Of a DNA stretch of 64,000 nt, positions 1-10,537 are shown piece by piece (positions within the stretch are counted from its first letter, which is position 1; the number at the start of each line of letters is the position of its first letter). The position numbers and the translations under genes are program-made. A model generated the notes under the pieces. That model was not told the DNA's origin. It did not search any database and saw only the letters and a program-made list of their open reading frames with translations. The stretch comes from Lineus longissimus (Eukaryota; Nemertea; Pilidiophora; Heteronemertea; Lineidae). The stretch lies in assembly GCF_910592395.1 (NCBI RefSeq), contig NC_088320.1:4650001-4714000 (forward strand), given 5' to 3'.

Positions 1-2307
1 CACACTTTCCAAACTAGAGATACCAAGAATGGACCAAGAAGCTCTCGACGTCGCCTTGGAGAAGGTGCCAAATAAATATGTGGAGGAACGGAAGGAACTG
101 TATCAGGAGTATCATGCACTGTTTAACACTTGGATGTTTCAGCTATGGTGAGCAAAGGAAGTTTGATCTACGCGTATCTTAGAATTGGCTTGTAATAAAA
201 GAACATATAATATGCAATCAGATGAAGTTGAGGTAACTTCTAGTTTTCATGTTTGAAACCCATATGAAATAGAAATGAGAAAGACACTCAAATGAAATCT
301 GTAAGCAGGCGCCAGGTGGGTCAGACTAAGTCATGTACATGTACAGTAAAACCTCTCTATTAAGGACAACCTCGGGACTGACAAGCGCTGTCATTAATAG
401 AGAGGTGTCCTGATGAGAGTGGTCAAATTGAATGGAAACAAAACTAATGTCCTTAATAGAGAGGTGTCTGCTAAGGAAGGTGCCACTGTACAGGTATTTT
501 CTCTTCTCAGCGATGGTCACAATCTCCTCTTTCATGGCCTCGGTTCCAAGAGGTTCCTCATGGACACATTCCGGACAACGATGTTGGCGGAATTCACTCA
601 TCTCGTCGTCAACGGCTACTTCCCGAGTATAACAATCAAACAGGTGCTGGGCTCTATCATTGAGGATGTCATAGGCCATGAGGGAACGATCCCCAACCCA
701 CTAGACCAAGTGGAGTTCATAAAAAATTATTACACATTACATGGTAGGTAGACATTTGCAGATTTTGTTCCCCTTCGTGAATTACTGGAGTCGGGGTACT
801 TCAGATTTTTAGCTAATTTTTTTTTAAATTGGGAAAACAGAAAAATATATTTCACTGATAGATATGATGGAGGGATTTAAGAGATACATTGTAATTTTGA
901 AGTGAAATTGTGGTGTGTATTTTGTTCATTTTCAAATATATATATATTTCTTCCTTCTTCAGATGAAGACCTATTCCTCATCATTCACAACATTGACGGC
1001 CCAATGTTAAGAGCTGAAAAGGTCCAAACCATCCTCAGCATGTTGGCTCAGGTTCCCAACGTCCATGTGATAGCATCGGTAGACCATATCAACGCACCTC
1101 TAAGTATGCGCTCCTCGTCTGCTTTGATGAGGCTGGAGGATAGTTAACATGATCAATGAGCGACAGCCCCACTGCTAGTTAATTTCAGTGCCAAAGGCTA
1201 TGAGGATGATTTTAGGGCAGACCCAGGTCTGCTTGCAGAAGAAACTTGAGAGTTGTCCTACTCTGCGACTGTTATTTCTTTCATACGAACAAAATTTCTT
1301 GTCTTAAAATGTGCGTCAATGCTAGGTAAAGTTTTAGAGATTTAAAATCTTTTATTTCTTTTCTTCAAGTCTGGGACCAAACCAAATGCAGTCGTTTCCA
1401 TTGGCTGTGGTATGATGTCACGACCTTTGACCCTTACATTGAAGAGACGTCATATGAGAACTCCTTGTTAGTCCAACAGTCAGGTGTCCTTGCTCTCAGC
1501 TCCTTGATCCATGTGATGCGATCACTGACACCAAACTCCAAACAGATGTTCTACCTTTTGGCTAATAATCAGTTAGAACAGCAGGGAAATAGTAATTATA
1601 TTGGTAGGTTGATATTAAACCATTCAGCAAGTAAAAATATTACTTTTTAGAAGTCCTCTTCGCAGTAGTGTAGATACAGTGACCAGCTGTCTCATTCATG
1701 TGTCTTAGCTTCTTGATTTAGTGTTTGCTTTTGTTGCTGTAGGCCTACTTATTCAGCATTCGTTCTGCTCCTGGGTTTCCCCTGGGATTGACCCTGGAGC
1801 CACTCCTTGGTAGCCAGCAGTGTTAACCAGAAGGCTCCGAGACTTCACTGTTGCCTTTGTTACCTTACTTTCTTTCTTTCTTAAGGCATGTCGAAACAAG
1901 ACCTGTACCAGCGATGTCGAGAAGGATTCCTGGTAAACAGTGATCTGACATTGAGGGCACATCTTACAGAGTTTAAAGATCACAAACTTATCAAAGTTAG
2001 AAAGGTAAATATATTTGAATTTAGGAAGTTAGAAAGTAATTTTTTTGTAGATGTGATCTCTCAAGTTTAGCTTCACTCCACAAAATTGTAGGACGTCCAA
2101 ATCCGCCAAACTTGTTTTACGCTTGCCATCGATCAAAGAGGAGTTTAGGAGGTGGTGACGAATACCTTTATTTTTAGTTAGTAGATTTCGAGTAACCTAT
2201 CTGACACCTTTCCCCTTCAGGGGCCAGATGGTATGGAGTACTTCTACATCCCACTAGAGGCCACCACGCTGAAGGAGTTTATGGATCAGCAGGACGATGG
2301 AGACTAG
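1..2307 (+). CDS. ORC2: Origin recognition complex subunit 2, 3' part (5' end outside the window)
   Basis: ORC2 is a core subunit of the nuclear origin recognition complex, which loads the replicative helicase onto DNA. Visible exons are 1-147, 511-743, 963-1103, 1370-1603, 1886-2004 and 2221-2307 (TAG). All have GT-AG borders and compatible phases. Recognisable ORC2 stretches include HGLGSKR and FRTTML in the exon at 511, [12 protein letters not shown] and [12 protein letters not shown] in the exon at 963, then [37 protein letters not shown], and [22 protein letters not shown] near the C terminus. The order and spacing follow animal ORC2 through the AAA-like and winged-helix regions to an acidic C-terminal tail. 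The N-terminal half is missing only because the window starts inside the gene. The tail is convergent with the ankyrin gene downstream. A MITE-like element lies in the intron between the first two visible exons. Confidence 0.95.
342..490. mobile_element. MITE-like element in an ORC2 intron
   Basis: About 149 bp are bounded by imperfect inverted ends. The left end reads TACAGTAAAACCTCTC and the right end closes with GGTGCCACTGTA, both containing TACAGT with a TA dinucleotide that could be the target duplication. The interior carries three copies of a CTCTCTATTAAGGACA-like motif in alternating orientation. It has no coding capacity. It ends about 20 bp before the 3' splice site at 510. Related motifs occur near 8645, 9411 and 44970-45010, which suggests a dispersed family of the Tc/mariner-pogo kind. 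The family assignment is inference. Confidence 0.6.
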
Positions 2308-2605
2308 TCTGTCGTCAGCCTCCTCCCTAAGATGGAATGCCCCCCTGGAGAGTCATCCTGAGATCAATAACGAGAGGGGGAGTATATTGAAAATCACTGG
2401 TTACTTCAGGATACTGGAGAGTAGAATGCAAGTTGAGAACATGAAAATTAATTGTGTATAACTGGATTTGCCTGAATGTTCGATTATATGACAGTTGGTG
2501 CTACTTGAGCAACTTTTTGGATGAAATCAAGTGGTGTTGCTCAGTCTCTGTGGACTTTTCTCTCGTGGACTATGTATTTGTGTACCATGGTCTTTATTTT
2601 GCTAC

Positions 2606-2611
2606 AATAAA
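2606..2611 (+). terminator. Polyadenylation signal of ORC2
   Basis: An AATAAA lies about 300 bp after the ORC2 stop codon, in a T/G-rich context. It is the first canonical signal downstream and gives a 3' UTR of normal size. Confidence 0.7.
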
Positions 2612-4231
2612 TTAATGAGTTTGTATATGAAGTGTTCTTTATTGTATAGTTCTGATTGATACTTGTCCTAGTTTTCCTGGTTCTTACCAGTGTGATGATC
2701 CAAACTCGATACCAGTTACAGGCCACAATAGACTCGCCAGGATCTTTTGTGGCCTGGGCCACTGTGAGGTTTGATTGAAATAATAACCCACAAAAAACCA
2801 TATTGAGTTCTCGTACACAGGAAATAATTAACAAAACATTTTAAAATAAATATCTTATCTTTATCATTTCAAGTATTGGAGGTCGGAGACTAAGTAGTGT
2901 GCACTAGCATATGCGAGCCGACATGCAAAATATTGGTAGCGCTCAGTCACCATAACGTCACTGCTCTCTTTGACGACTGGTAACGCCCATGCACTCACTA
3001 CCTCCGTTAGTACGCGGGTGTTTCATCGGCTTCTCGAACCGGTGATGGGAATTTATTGGGAGACGACAGGAACCCCCATGTAGGGAGGACGGGAAGTGTC
3101 GGGGAAGGTGACAGGATCTTGTTGGGAGTTGACGGGAACTCTCATGCAGTGAGTTCGGCAACGTACCGGGAGGTGACAGGAACATGTCGAGAGCTGGTGG
3201 AACACCCGCATTGAGATAAATCTCTCCTCTTGAGGAAACCCTTGTCTCAAAGACGCTTGACCTAACATGCATTAGTTACAATACTAAGTGCAAAAATAAT
3301 CCATATTGTACTAAAATGGCCATAAATACAATCGTGTTCTATGATACTGAAGACCAGCGCAGCTGGATATTTTAACTTTTGAATACATAATGAACAACGC
3401 ACAAAATATTTCAATTACCGTGAATACCAACTCCTTGTATAGACTTGTCGATCATAGTTAATATCAGTAGTTTGGAAATGACTTCACTCCCAGCTATGGA
3501 GTTTTTTTTCAGTACACACGGCTGTCTACCGGTACCGGCGTTGTGCGTCGGTGTCAGTCCTTCACGGAGTCAGTAACCTGAGGATTGTTGCACATCGCCG
3601 ATAAATTGGCATGTTTCATCAAAAATTTATCACGGCTTTCGTTGAGAGCTCAATGACAAATTAAATAGACAGAGGCTACAGTACCCTTCAGACTGAGACG
3701 ATCCGAAGTCTGTCCAGCAAACTACGGTCCTGTCCGATCTCCCGAGGAGAAATCCGATTACACATGGATGTATGGGTTGAGAGATTTGCCACAGCATTTT
3801 GAGGGGAATGTCTAAAGTCTGTAAAAAAATGATAATATAGTCCAGTAGACGATAGTCACACTCATCGGACAAAACAAGATAATGACCTTCTTCCGATCGT
3901 AGTCCGGCAAGCAACAAATCTCTCTGAATTTACATCCGTCTCTACCACAACATGTGATACGAACATGAGCACAAAAATGGTTTACGAAAATGGCCTGTGG
4001 GTATGAAGCAACGAGAAGGAACATAGCCGGGGGGGGGGGGGGGGGGGGAGGAAGGGGATTAACTACCGATGACATGTGCAGAGCATCCTTGTACTATAAG
4101 AACGCGTGACCAGGGAGGTCGGTCATATAGTGTGACCCGGCTATGAAGCAAAAAGATGCAGATGTTCGATTTCTTTCTTGAAGGCATAGTCCGTTGATGG
4201 TATTCGTAGATGGCGTGATGTCTATCAGATC
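2612..4231. other. Intergenic, between convergent ORC2 and the ankyrin/SOCS gene
   Basis: I see no convincing exon here. The stretch 3050-3200 contains a degenerate repeat built on GAGGTGACAGGAAC-like units spaced roughly 60 bp apart; open frames across it are a by-product. An uninterrupted G run lies at 4029-4048. The region must hold the 3' UTR of the minus-strand ankyrin gene. A TTTATT at 3052-3057 (AATAAA on the minus strand) is a possible but distant signal. Confidence 0.5.
4029..4048. repeat. Poly(G) run of 20
   Basis: Twenty consecutive G residues follow AGCC. This is simple-sequence DNA. The length in the assembly may be unreliable. Confidence 0.9.
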
Positions 4232-5521
4232 TTACGGAATGATGTCCTTGAGTAGAATGTATTCCTTTAGGACTGTTGGCAAGGGGAGGTCATCAGTAAC
4301 TGACGCTAGCTTGTGGCCGAGTGCGTTCCTGATGCTCTTGCGACACAATTGCTTCAGCGACGTATTAAAGCCTCGCACGTTGCCATGATAACCAGACTTA
4401 TCCTTCGCCTCGCCGCCACCAGGGTGCGTGTAACTGTACCCGCAATTCACTTCGCGAAGAAGCCAGCAAATCCCCCAGTGGTTTCTTTCAACTGCAATCT
4501 GGTAAAGCGAAATCTCTGGCACGTCGAACCCAGGTTTTGAAATGGCGGGAATGTCCAAGTTGTAGTTGCACTTTGCCAGGACTTTGACCATGTCGACTTC
4601 GTTTTTATAGATTGGATAATAGGCAGCCGATTCCCCATTGTTGTTGAAGATGTCTTGCCGACAACCAGCTTCCATCAAAATCCTCACCATGACGTCATTT
4701 CCGCGAATGGCCGCCATATGCAAGACAGTATTGCCCCCTTTCGGCTCCTGCTTGTTTAAGTCGCAACCAGCGTGTATAAGCATGCAGGCCGAGTCCGTCT
4801 GTCCGTAGATGATGGCGTCCATAAGAGGTGTGTACCCGCTGCGGTTGATCGGGTCAGTGTCCGTGCCTGTCTTCAGCAGACGTTCTAAGATTTGAATTTC
4901 GCCCAAGCGGACTGCGATGTGGAGAGCTGTGTCGCCTTCAGTGTTTTGCGCATCCACTTGACAACCTGCTTTTATGAATTTATTCACGCCGTCCAAGTAA
5001 CCGTTTACCACAGCTTTCATCAGTGGCGTCTTAAACCTGACGTCTCGAATATCAACATTTGCACCGCGACCAATCAGAATGTCTATCATCCGACTGTGCC
5101 CGGCCGTCGCAGCATAATGGCAGCAGGTACTTCCTGTGACGTCACGATCATCAATGTTGGCACCGGCGTCAAGGATGACTTGAAAGCAAGCCATGTGCCC
5201 CTTCCTCACAGTATAATTCAACGGTGAGCGATGAATAAAAGTCGTTTTGGCATTCACGTCACAGTTTATGCTCAGAAGAAACCGGACAATTTCCAGATGT
5301 CCTAATTTGCAAGCGAGATGCAAAGGGTACATACCCCAATTGCAGTCATCCCGAACCTCAGGGCCAAATGGTTCGTTGAAATTTGGACGGGCTTTCTTAT
5401 TTTGGTGCAAGTCGATCAGCTTGACGAGATGTTTCTCCTTAATTGCGTCATAGATTTCGAGGTTTACGAGTTTCACATCCGGATCAAGATTGTTCCGGTC
5501 GCGATGGTTAGGAGTCGCCAT
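4232..5521 (-). CDS. Ankyrin-repeat protein with C-terminal SOCS box (ASB-like), intronless
   Basis: The 429-residue product is encoded without introns. About eight ankyrin repeats cover residues 60-330, seen as YPLHLACKLGHLEIVRFLL, NTVLHMAAIRGNDVMVRIL and TALHIAVRLGEIQILERLL. The C terminus (about 385-425) has the two halves of a SOCS box: a BC-box, SLKQLCRKSIRNAL, where Leu and Cys would bind elongin B/C, and LPLPTVLKEYILL with the LPxP motif typical of cullin-5 recruitment. ASB proteins are substrate receptors of cullin-RING ubiquitin ligases, with the ankyrin stack binding the substrate; that role is inferred from the family. The start is well supported, because an in-frame TGA lies seven codons upstream at 5540-5542. 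I cannot assign it to a numbered vertebrate ASB. The lack of introns, against split neighbours, suggests retroposition or intron loss. Confidence 0.85.
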   Translation of the reverse strand: MATPNHRDRNNLDPDVKLVNLEIYDAIKEKHLVKLIDLHQNKKARPNFNEPFGPEVRDDCNWGMYPLHLACKLGHLEIVRFLLSINCDVNAKTTFIHRSPLNYTVRKGHMACFQVILDAGANIDDRDVTGSTCCHYAATAGHSRMIDILIGRGANVDIRDVRFKTPLMKAVVNGYLDGVNKFIKAGCQVDAQNTEGDTALHIAVRLGEIQILERLLKTGTDTDPINRSGYTPLMDAIIYGQTDSACMLIHAGCDLNKQEPKGGNTVLHMAAIRGNDVMVRILMEAGCRQDIFNNNGESAAYYPIYKNEVDMVKVLAKCNYNLDIPAISKPGFDVPEISLYQIAVERNHWGICWLLREVNCGYSYTHPGGGEAKDKSGYHGNVRGFNTSLKQLCRKSIRNALGHKLASVTDDLPLPTVLKEYILLKDIIP

Positions 5522-5806
5522 GCTGGCGGCGCTAATGGCTCAAACGCAGAAATGATGCGTTGGTACTCACATATAGGGCGCACACTAATACATCCCACAG
5601 ACAATCAGTGGCAGTTTAACAAAACGGTATACTCCTTGACCTTATCTTGAATTCCCTTTAAAGCCAAGCGCCTGCAACTGTCTTGAGGTACAAGTATATA
5701 TGGCTACACCGACAAGCTGACTGTCCTCCTTCGATTGTATGTCTCGTGCCCAGTACGAGTCCAGAGGTGGGTTAACCTAAAAAAGAAATAATTCAAGAAC
5801 TTACAT

Positions 5807-5872
5807 TTCTAGAAGCTACATGTATACATGTACATGATATTCTAGAAGCTATATGTATACATGTACATGATA
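5807..5872. repeat. Tandem duplication, 2 x 33 bp
   Basis: Two adjacent copies begin with TTCTAGAAGCTA and end with GTACATGATA. They differ at one base. Each contains two overlapping TACATGTA palindromes. Confidence 0.9.
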
Positions 5873-8064
5873 TTGAATATCCGTTGCGTTTGCTTCTGCC
5901 TCAGTTGATTAATATGCAAGACAGTACCGGAACTAGTCATATGAACATTCTGTCTGTCCTTTCGGTAATGTTGTGATGTTGTGCGTCTCATGATGGCTTT
6001 AATATATTAGCGTCGGGAATCCCGCATTGACAACAACATCAACATGACATCATCATAACCACCCACGATATTTCAAGAACAGCCTCGACGAAAAGACGCA
6101 TTAACAAACGCCGTGTTTTTTTTAAAGTTAAATCAATGGCACGCGTGGATGTCCGACAAAGCATCTAACTTCCGAGATGAGGCAGTCTGCATGGAACAGC
6201 TTATCAGATGGCTTTCACGAGACAAGGCGTTCGCGTATTTTCACCAAGCGAAACAAACTCCCGCCTCTTCGTTTCCGATAATGCAGACGATTGTTTAATG
6301 ATGATGACTCATAGGCTTAAGTTTATGGATGACGCACACTATTACTCATTACATTAGTTCGACAGCCTCAATGTCAACAAGTTGTTGTCAAAGAAATAAC
6401 GAAGGCTAGCATAACACATATATGTGATGCTATAATTCGTTAATATGACTATAACAGCGTCCAATGAAATTATGGTTGAGGACGCACTGAGTACGCCGTG
6501 ACTTGGCACGGAGCCGTAAGCTGTTGCGCAGATGCCGTTGCCATGGTTACTGGTAGCTCCTTCGACATGGGAGAATCAAGATGTTTGGTATTCGAGTGCA
6601 ACGTGAAAAGTACTGACAGTACCTTTCGAATCAGGAAAGATTTGTTAGATTTTATAGAAAATAATATCTGCTGCAGGCAGCAAAGTCACATTTGCTCTTG
6701 TGCGTTAATTAGCTTGGCAAGTCTCCTTAGTTTTAAATCAAATAGGCGTACTGAAACATTAGTGTTGCGGACGTCGCCAAAATGACGACGTAAAACTGCG
6801 TTTGTAATCAGAGATAAGGCACCCACAAATCCCCAGATAGCAAGCTGTCTTTTCAAGAGTATATACGGTATGCCTCCAACCATAAATATATAAGCTTATA
6901 GGCCCATATTTTTGCTCCAACCTAAGTCGGGCGTAATTTATATCATCAACGGTTTCCGAACTTTATATCATGTGCACCTATCAATAAAACTGACTTTGAA
7001 CACCCAGTGTCGCTGAAAAACTTGGCGAAAACGGTATAGAAGAGGCAGGTTTCAGTTGGTGGTCGCCCCGAAGGCTACGGACCAGCGGACGAATTGGTGG
7101 TATCATTATAACCCCGTTCCATTTTTGCATACAGTGTGTACATTAATGTGTATGTACTGCCAACTGTTTTCTACAATGTAATGTAGGGCCATGATAAAAG
7201 TATCATGATTATAATTGTACCACTTTAATTTACATGTTTCGAAGACAATGTACATGTACTTACGCGCTCATCACCACCGGCAGTCATTTGTAGAAAGAAA
7301 GAAAAATCATCTAAATATGCGACAGTCTGCAGTCAGCCTAGGGTATTCATCAAGTTCTTCACTAAGCAGGTTCAGAAGAAAACACGTGACGGTCTATCTA
7401 TCGTTTACATTTTCCTGTCTTGATTCCTCTGCCTCGATCACGAGAGCTAAACTGGAAAACATTTCGTGTGCAGCTAATAATTTTGTCCATCTGGTCCTCC
7501 CAAAACTCACTCAAAATCGAATCAAAGGTCCATCGTCCGCCTGCTCCTCAAATCAAGAATGCGAACAAGGCTAGACAATTCCTTCCACCATTTTGCGACA
7601 GAGACAGCTATTGCAACAGAGAGGTACACTCCCTCACGTCACTAATTATCGAAGTAGGACTGGCGTCGAGTCCTTGAAGCATTGCTGCAAAAGGCGCTCT
7701 GCTCTGACTCGCTTCTTTATAATCTTTACCCAACGCTGAACGTGTGGATAGGGTTGTGTGTTTGATGGAATGGCCTTTCCCCCTGATGAGGACACGAATA
7801 CCAGAGAAAACAAAGTCATCCAGTCCCTGGCTCGTTTCTTTTAGAATAGCAAGCAGCGGCAAATTGGAAATGGTTACCAAGGCAACACGCGTCTCCTGCA
7901 GGAAGCTCGAACTACTCTCTATATAGCAATGGTTGATCAGCGGGCTTATAAAATCAATGAAGGGATATTTTGAGACCAGTCACTGATGGATTTCATGGGA
8001 TTTAAACAAATTTGCTGCAGATAGTTCACATTTGGTTGTTGCCTTAGGAACCGCAGTATCCAAG

Positions 8065-8083
8065 TGACGTCACATTGACGTCA
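8065..8083. promoter_or_regulatory. Two adjacent CRE-like palindromes
   Basis: Two perfect TGACGTCA octamers lie at 8065-8072 and 8076-8083, one helical turn apart. TGACGTCA is the established binding site of CREB/ATF bZIP factors. Which gene they serve is unknown. They lie about 2.5 kb upstream of both the ankyrin/SOCS gene (minus) and the 10.5-kb gene (plus). Confidence 0.35.
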
Positions 8084-8873
8084 AACGGGACTTTGATTGA
8101 ACGGTCGTGTTATCAACAAACAACCTCGACAAGATTCTCTTCTAGGGGCCCGGACTTTGAGGTTGGTTCGACTGCAGCCTCCAAAGGACAGAAGACTCAG
8201 TCTTTTCAAGAGACTTGGAGACGACATTATGACGAGTGCGATATAACTGACAAAGTAAGGATACGGTGGGATGTTAACCCTACTTGAGCGAGAGCATATG
8301 GCTCTCTCCGTTAACATGCTGGGAGAGAACCCTTGAGTTTACCACTGCCAGGCTGGCAGGTCACCTGCAATGAAATAGTTTGACATCTATAGTAAAAGTT
8401 ACATGGAGAACGATGTAATGCATTACATTGTGTCGTGCGCTGTAGTAAACTCTGTCACAAGACAACATTTTGCCCACCACACTGAAATGGTTTTATAGGG
8501 AAAGCATCTTAGGGTCTCGATAAAATTCTTGCAGAGATGATGGTTCATAGTATACCCAGACCATTAATAGACCGTATCTCAGGGAGTTTCTTTCGAGAAG
8601 ACGGTCTAGGTTCAGGCTAATCCTTTACAGAAGATTGCGGTCCAAAGGAAACCTCTCTATGAGGAGGTCGAGATTCTGCAGGCGCCACCCAAAACATTGA
8701 TATTGGTCCAGAGTTAGATGTAGGCCTATCGACGGCATACGTTCTGCTCCAATATAGCGAACACCTTGTTTATCTCGCCTCACTTCGGAAGGTCGGGCCA
8801 CATGATGGTGATTGTTCAAGCAGGTCGTCTGCCCCAGATATAGGCGCGTACAGTACAGCGCCTGGGGGAGCAT

Positions 8874-8965
8874 ACCTATGTTCCCCGGTACCTATGTTCC
8901 CCGAAGAGGTACCTATGTTCCCCGGTACCTATGTTCCCCGGTACCTATGTTCCCAGTACCTATGT
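8874..8965 (+). repeat. Tandem array, left arm of an inverted pair
   Basis: About six copies of a 16-17 bp unit, ACCTATGTTCCCCGGT, run head to tail. One copy carries a small insertion and the last two are degraded. The reverse complement of the same unit forms an array at 9209-9253. Confidence 0.9.
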
Positions 8966-9208
8966 CCGCAGAGAAAAGTGTGTTTTTTGTGATACGGTTT
9001 GTTTCCACAAATTCCTGGAAAGACCTCACAGAATGAAGTCATGCAGGAAATTGCAATTCCCAGAAATCCTCCAAAAAGCAGGGTTTCAGTATTTTTTTTT
9101 GTATTAAAAGACATTTTTACTCAGCATAGATTCGTGACTTAAAGGCCAAGGTGCACGCGCCTTTGCTTTAAATTGGTACATACACTGTTAGTATCATAAA
9201 AACTGTAT

Positions 9209-9253
9209 GGGGGAACATAGGTACCGGGAAACATAGGTACCGGGGAACATAGG
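9209..9253 (-). repeat. Tandem array, right arm of an inverted pair
   Basis: Three copies of GGGGAACATAGGTACC lie in inverse orientation to the array at 8874-8965. The roughly 243-bp spacer between the arms shows no coding potential and contains a T run near 9091. Confidence 0.9.
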
Positions 9254-10537
9254 GATGACCCCGCGCCTGTTACAGCGTATTGTTCGGTACTGATCGAGCT
9301 ACAATAATGCATGGTAAACATGATTCATATAAATCGTTGATATAAAATATCTCGTATATGAGCTTGTATAAAAGCATTATTGCAAGGCCTAAGACCCGTT
9401 TATGGCTTGCGAAACCTCTCTATTGAAAACGCATGTCCCAAATAAATCAACTGCGCAGTATTGAGATAGTGTAACTATAACCTGCGTCAGTGGAAGGCCG
9501 AGCAACAAGTCTAGAGACGAGACGAGTACAAGTACAGCGTGGTAAGTGCAAATGCATGTATAGTATCTACGATATTATCTTCTTTCATTTGAACCTCCAC
9601 TGCTCGCCTCCCAGTCCTAACTCGGGCATGCCCCCTCTGATGAGTTGACCAATCTTCTGGTTACTTCTGGTTACTTCAGGTTTACAGCGATTCTAAAACA
9701 ATGCAATGGTGGTGTAAATCTTTCCCCGGGGTTCATTCAGTTGATGAAAGCATATAGTCTATGCTGACAACGCCGTGGACCGCCCTCATCAAGAGCAGTC
9801 CCTTCGATGGCGGGGAGGTTAGGTCAGTTAGGACGTCGAAACAGGGACCACTTTTAAAAATGACATTTGAAACGACATCGAAAATGAAACTCCTGGCCAG
9901 CCTCGTTCGTTTGGCCAGGACGAAACCTTTACGTGTATTTCAGCAGTAAAGGCATCTTTACGCTTCGTCTAGGTATGATTTTCCATGATTATATAGTCTT
10001 CCGTTGTTTCTATCAGGTTTGGTTAGGCCTACACGTTAAGTATAGATATTTATTTAGGAGCTTTTTATTGACGATTAAGCTTTCCTTTCACCATACATAT
10101 CATGTATACTTCATCGACAGAAGTTGGGATTCCCCACTTCCTATTGGAAATATCAGCTGACTGAGCAAATCGATGAACACTGCTGATATGAATAGCTTGA
10201 AAGTCACCTGCTGGTGACACGCATCGCAACTAAAGATCAACTTTGGATCAAGCGGGGGGGGGGGGTCTTCACATAGGTAGAGCTACCGATGACTGTTAGT
10301 CGCCCCATTTTCATCCTTTACTATTTGGATGTAGGAAATAATTGCGGTTACAGTCAAGCCTTGGGTTACAGTGTTGGTATGATACAGTGTTAGTATCCGG
10401 TTACAGTGTTGGTATTAGTACTGATAGTGATTTATCTGAGGCTGCGGCATCTTCTGATATCTCAAATCATTTCTTCAGTTCTCACCAGGTCATGAAACAA
10501 ATAATAGGTCGGTTTATTCTGTTTCAGGTTAAAAGAA

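Larger units (their letters stand above)
5543..10526. other. Intergenic, 5 kb
   Basis: Many short open frames occur on both strands but none shows a known domain or a coherent chain of splice sites. The region holds the 33-bp duplication at 5807, a pair of TGACGTCA sites at 8065 and 8076, the inverted minisatellite pair at 8874-9253, MITE-like CCTCTCTAT motifs near 8645 and 9411, and a poly(G) run at 10254-10265. A GGTTACAGTGTTGGTAT repeat sits at 10365-10415. Non-coding first exons of the genes on either side may also lie here. A polypyrimidine tract and AG just before 10527 indicate that a 5' UTR intron of the next gene ends there. Confidence 0.5.

Noticed and set aside
413-751. A 112-codon frame starting at 413 as a separate gene
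   Set aside because: Its first third is the MITE; only the part from 511 is an ORC2 exon.
2958-3272. Minus-strand frames rich in Pro, Ser and His
   Set aside because: They overlap a degenerate repeat with a roughly 60-bp period and show no domain.
8874-9253. CRISPR array
   Set aside because: Units are contiguous, without unique spacers, and the genome is animal.
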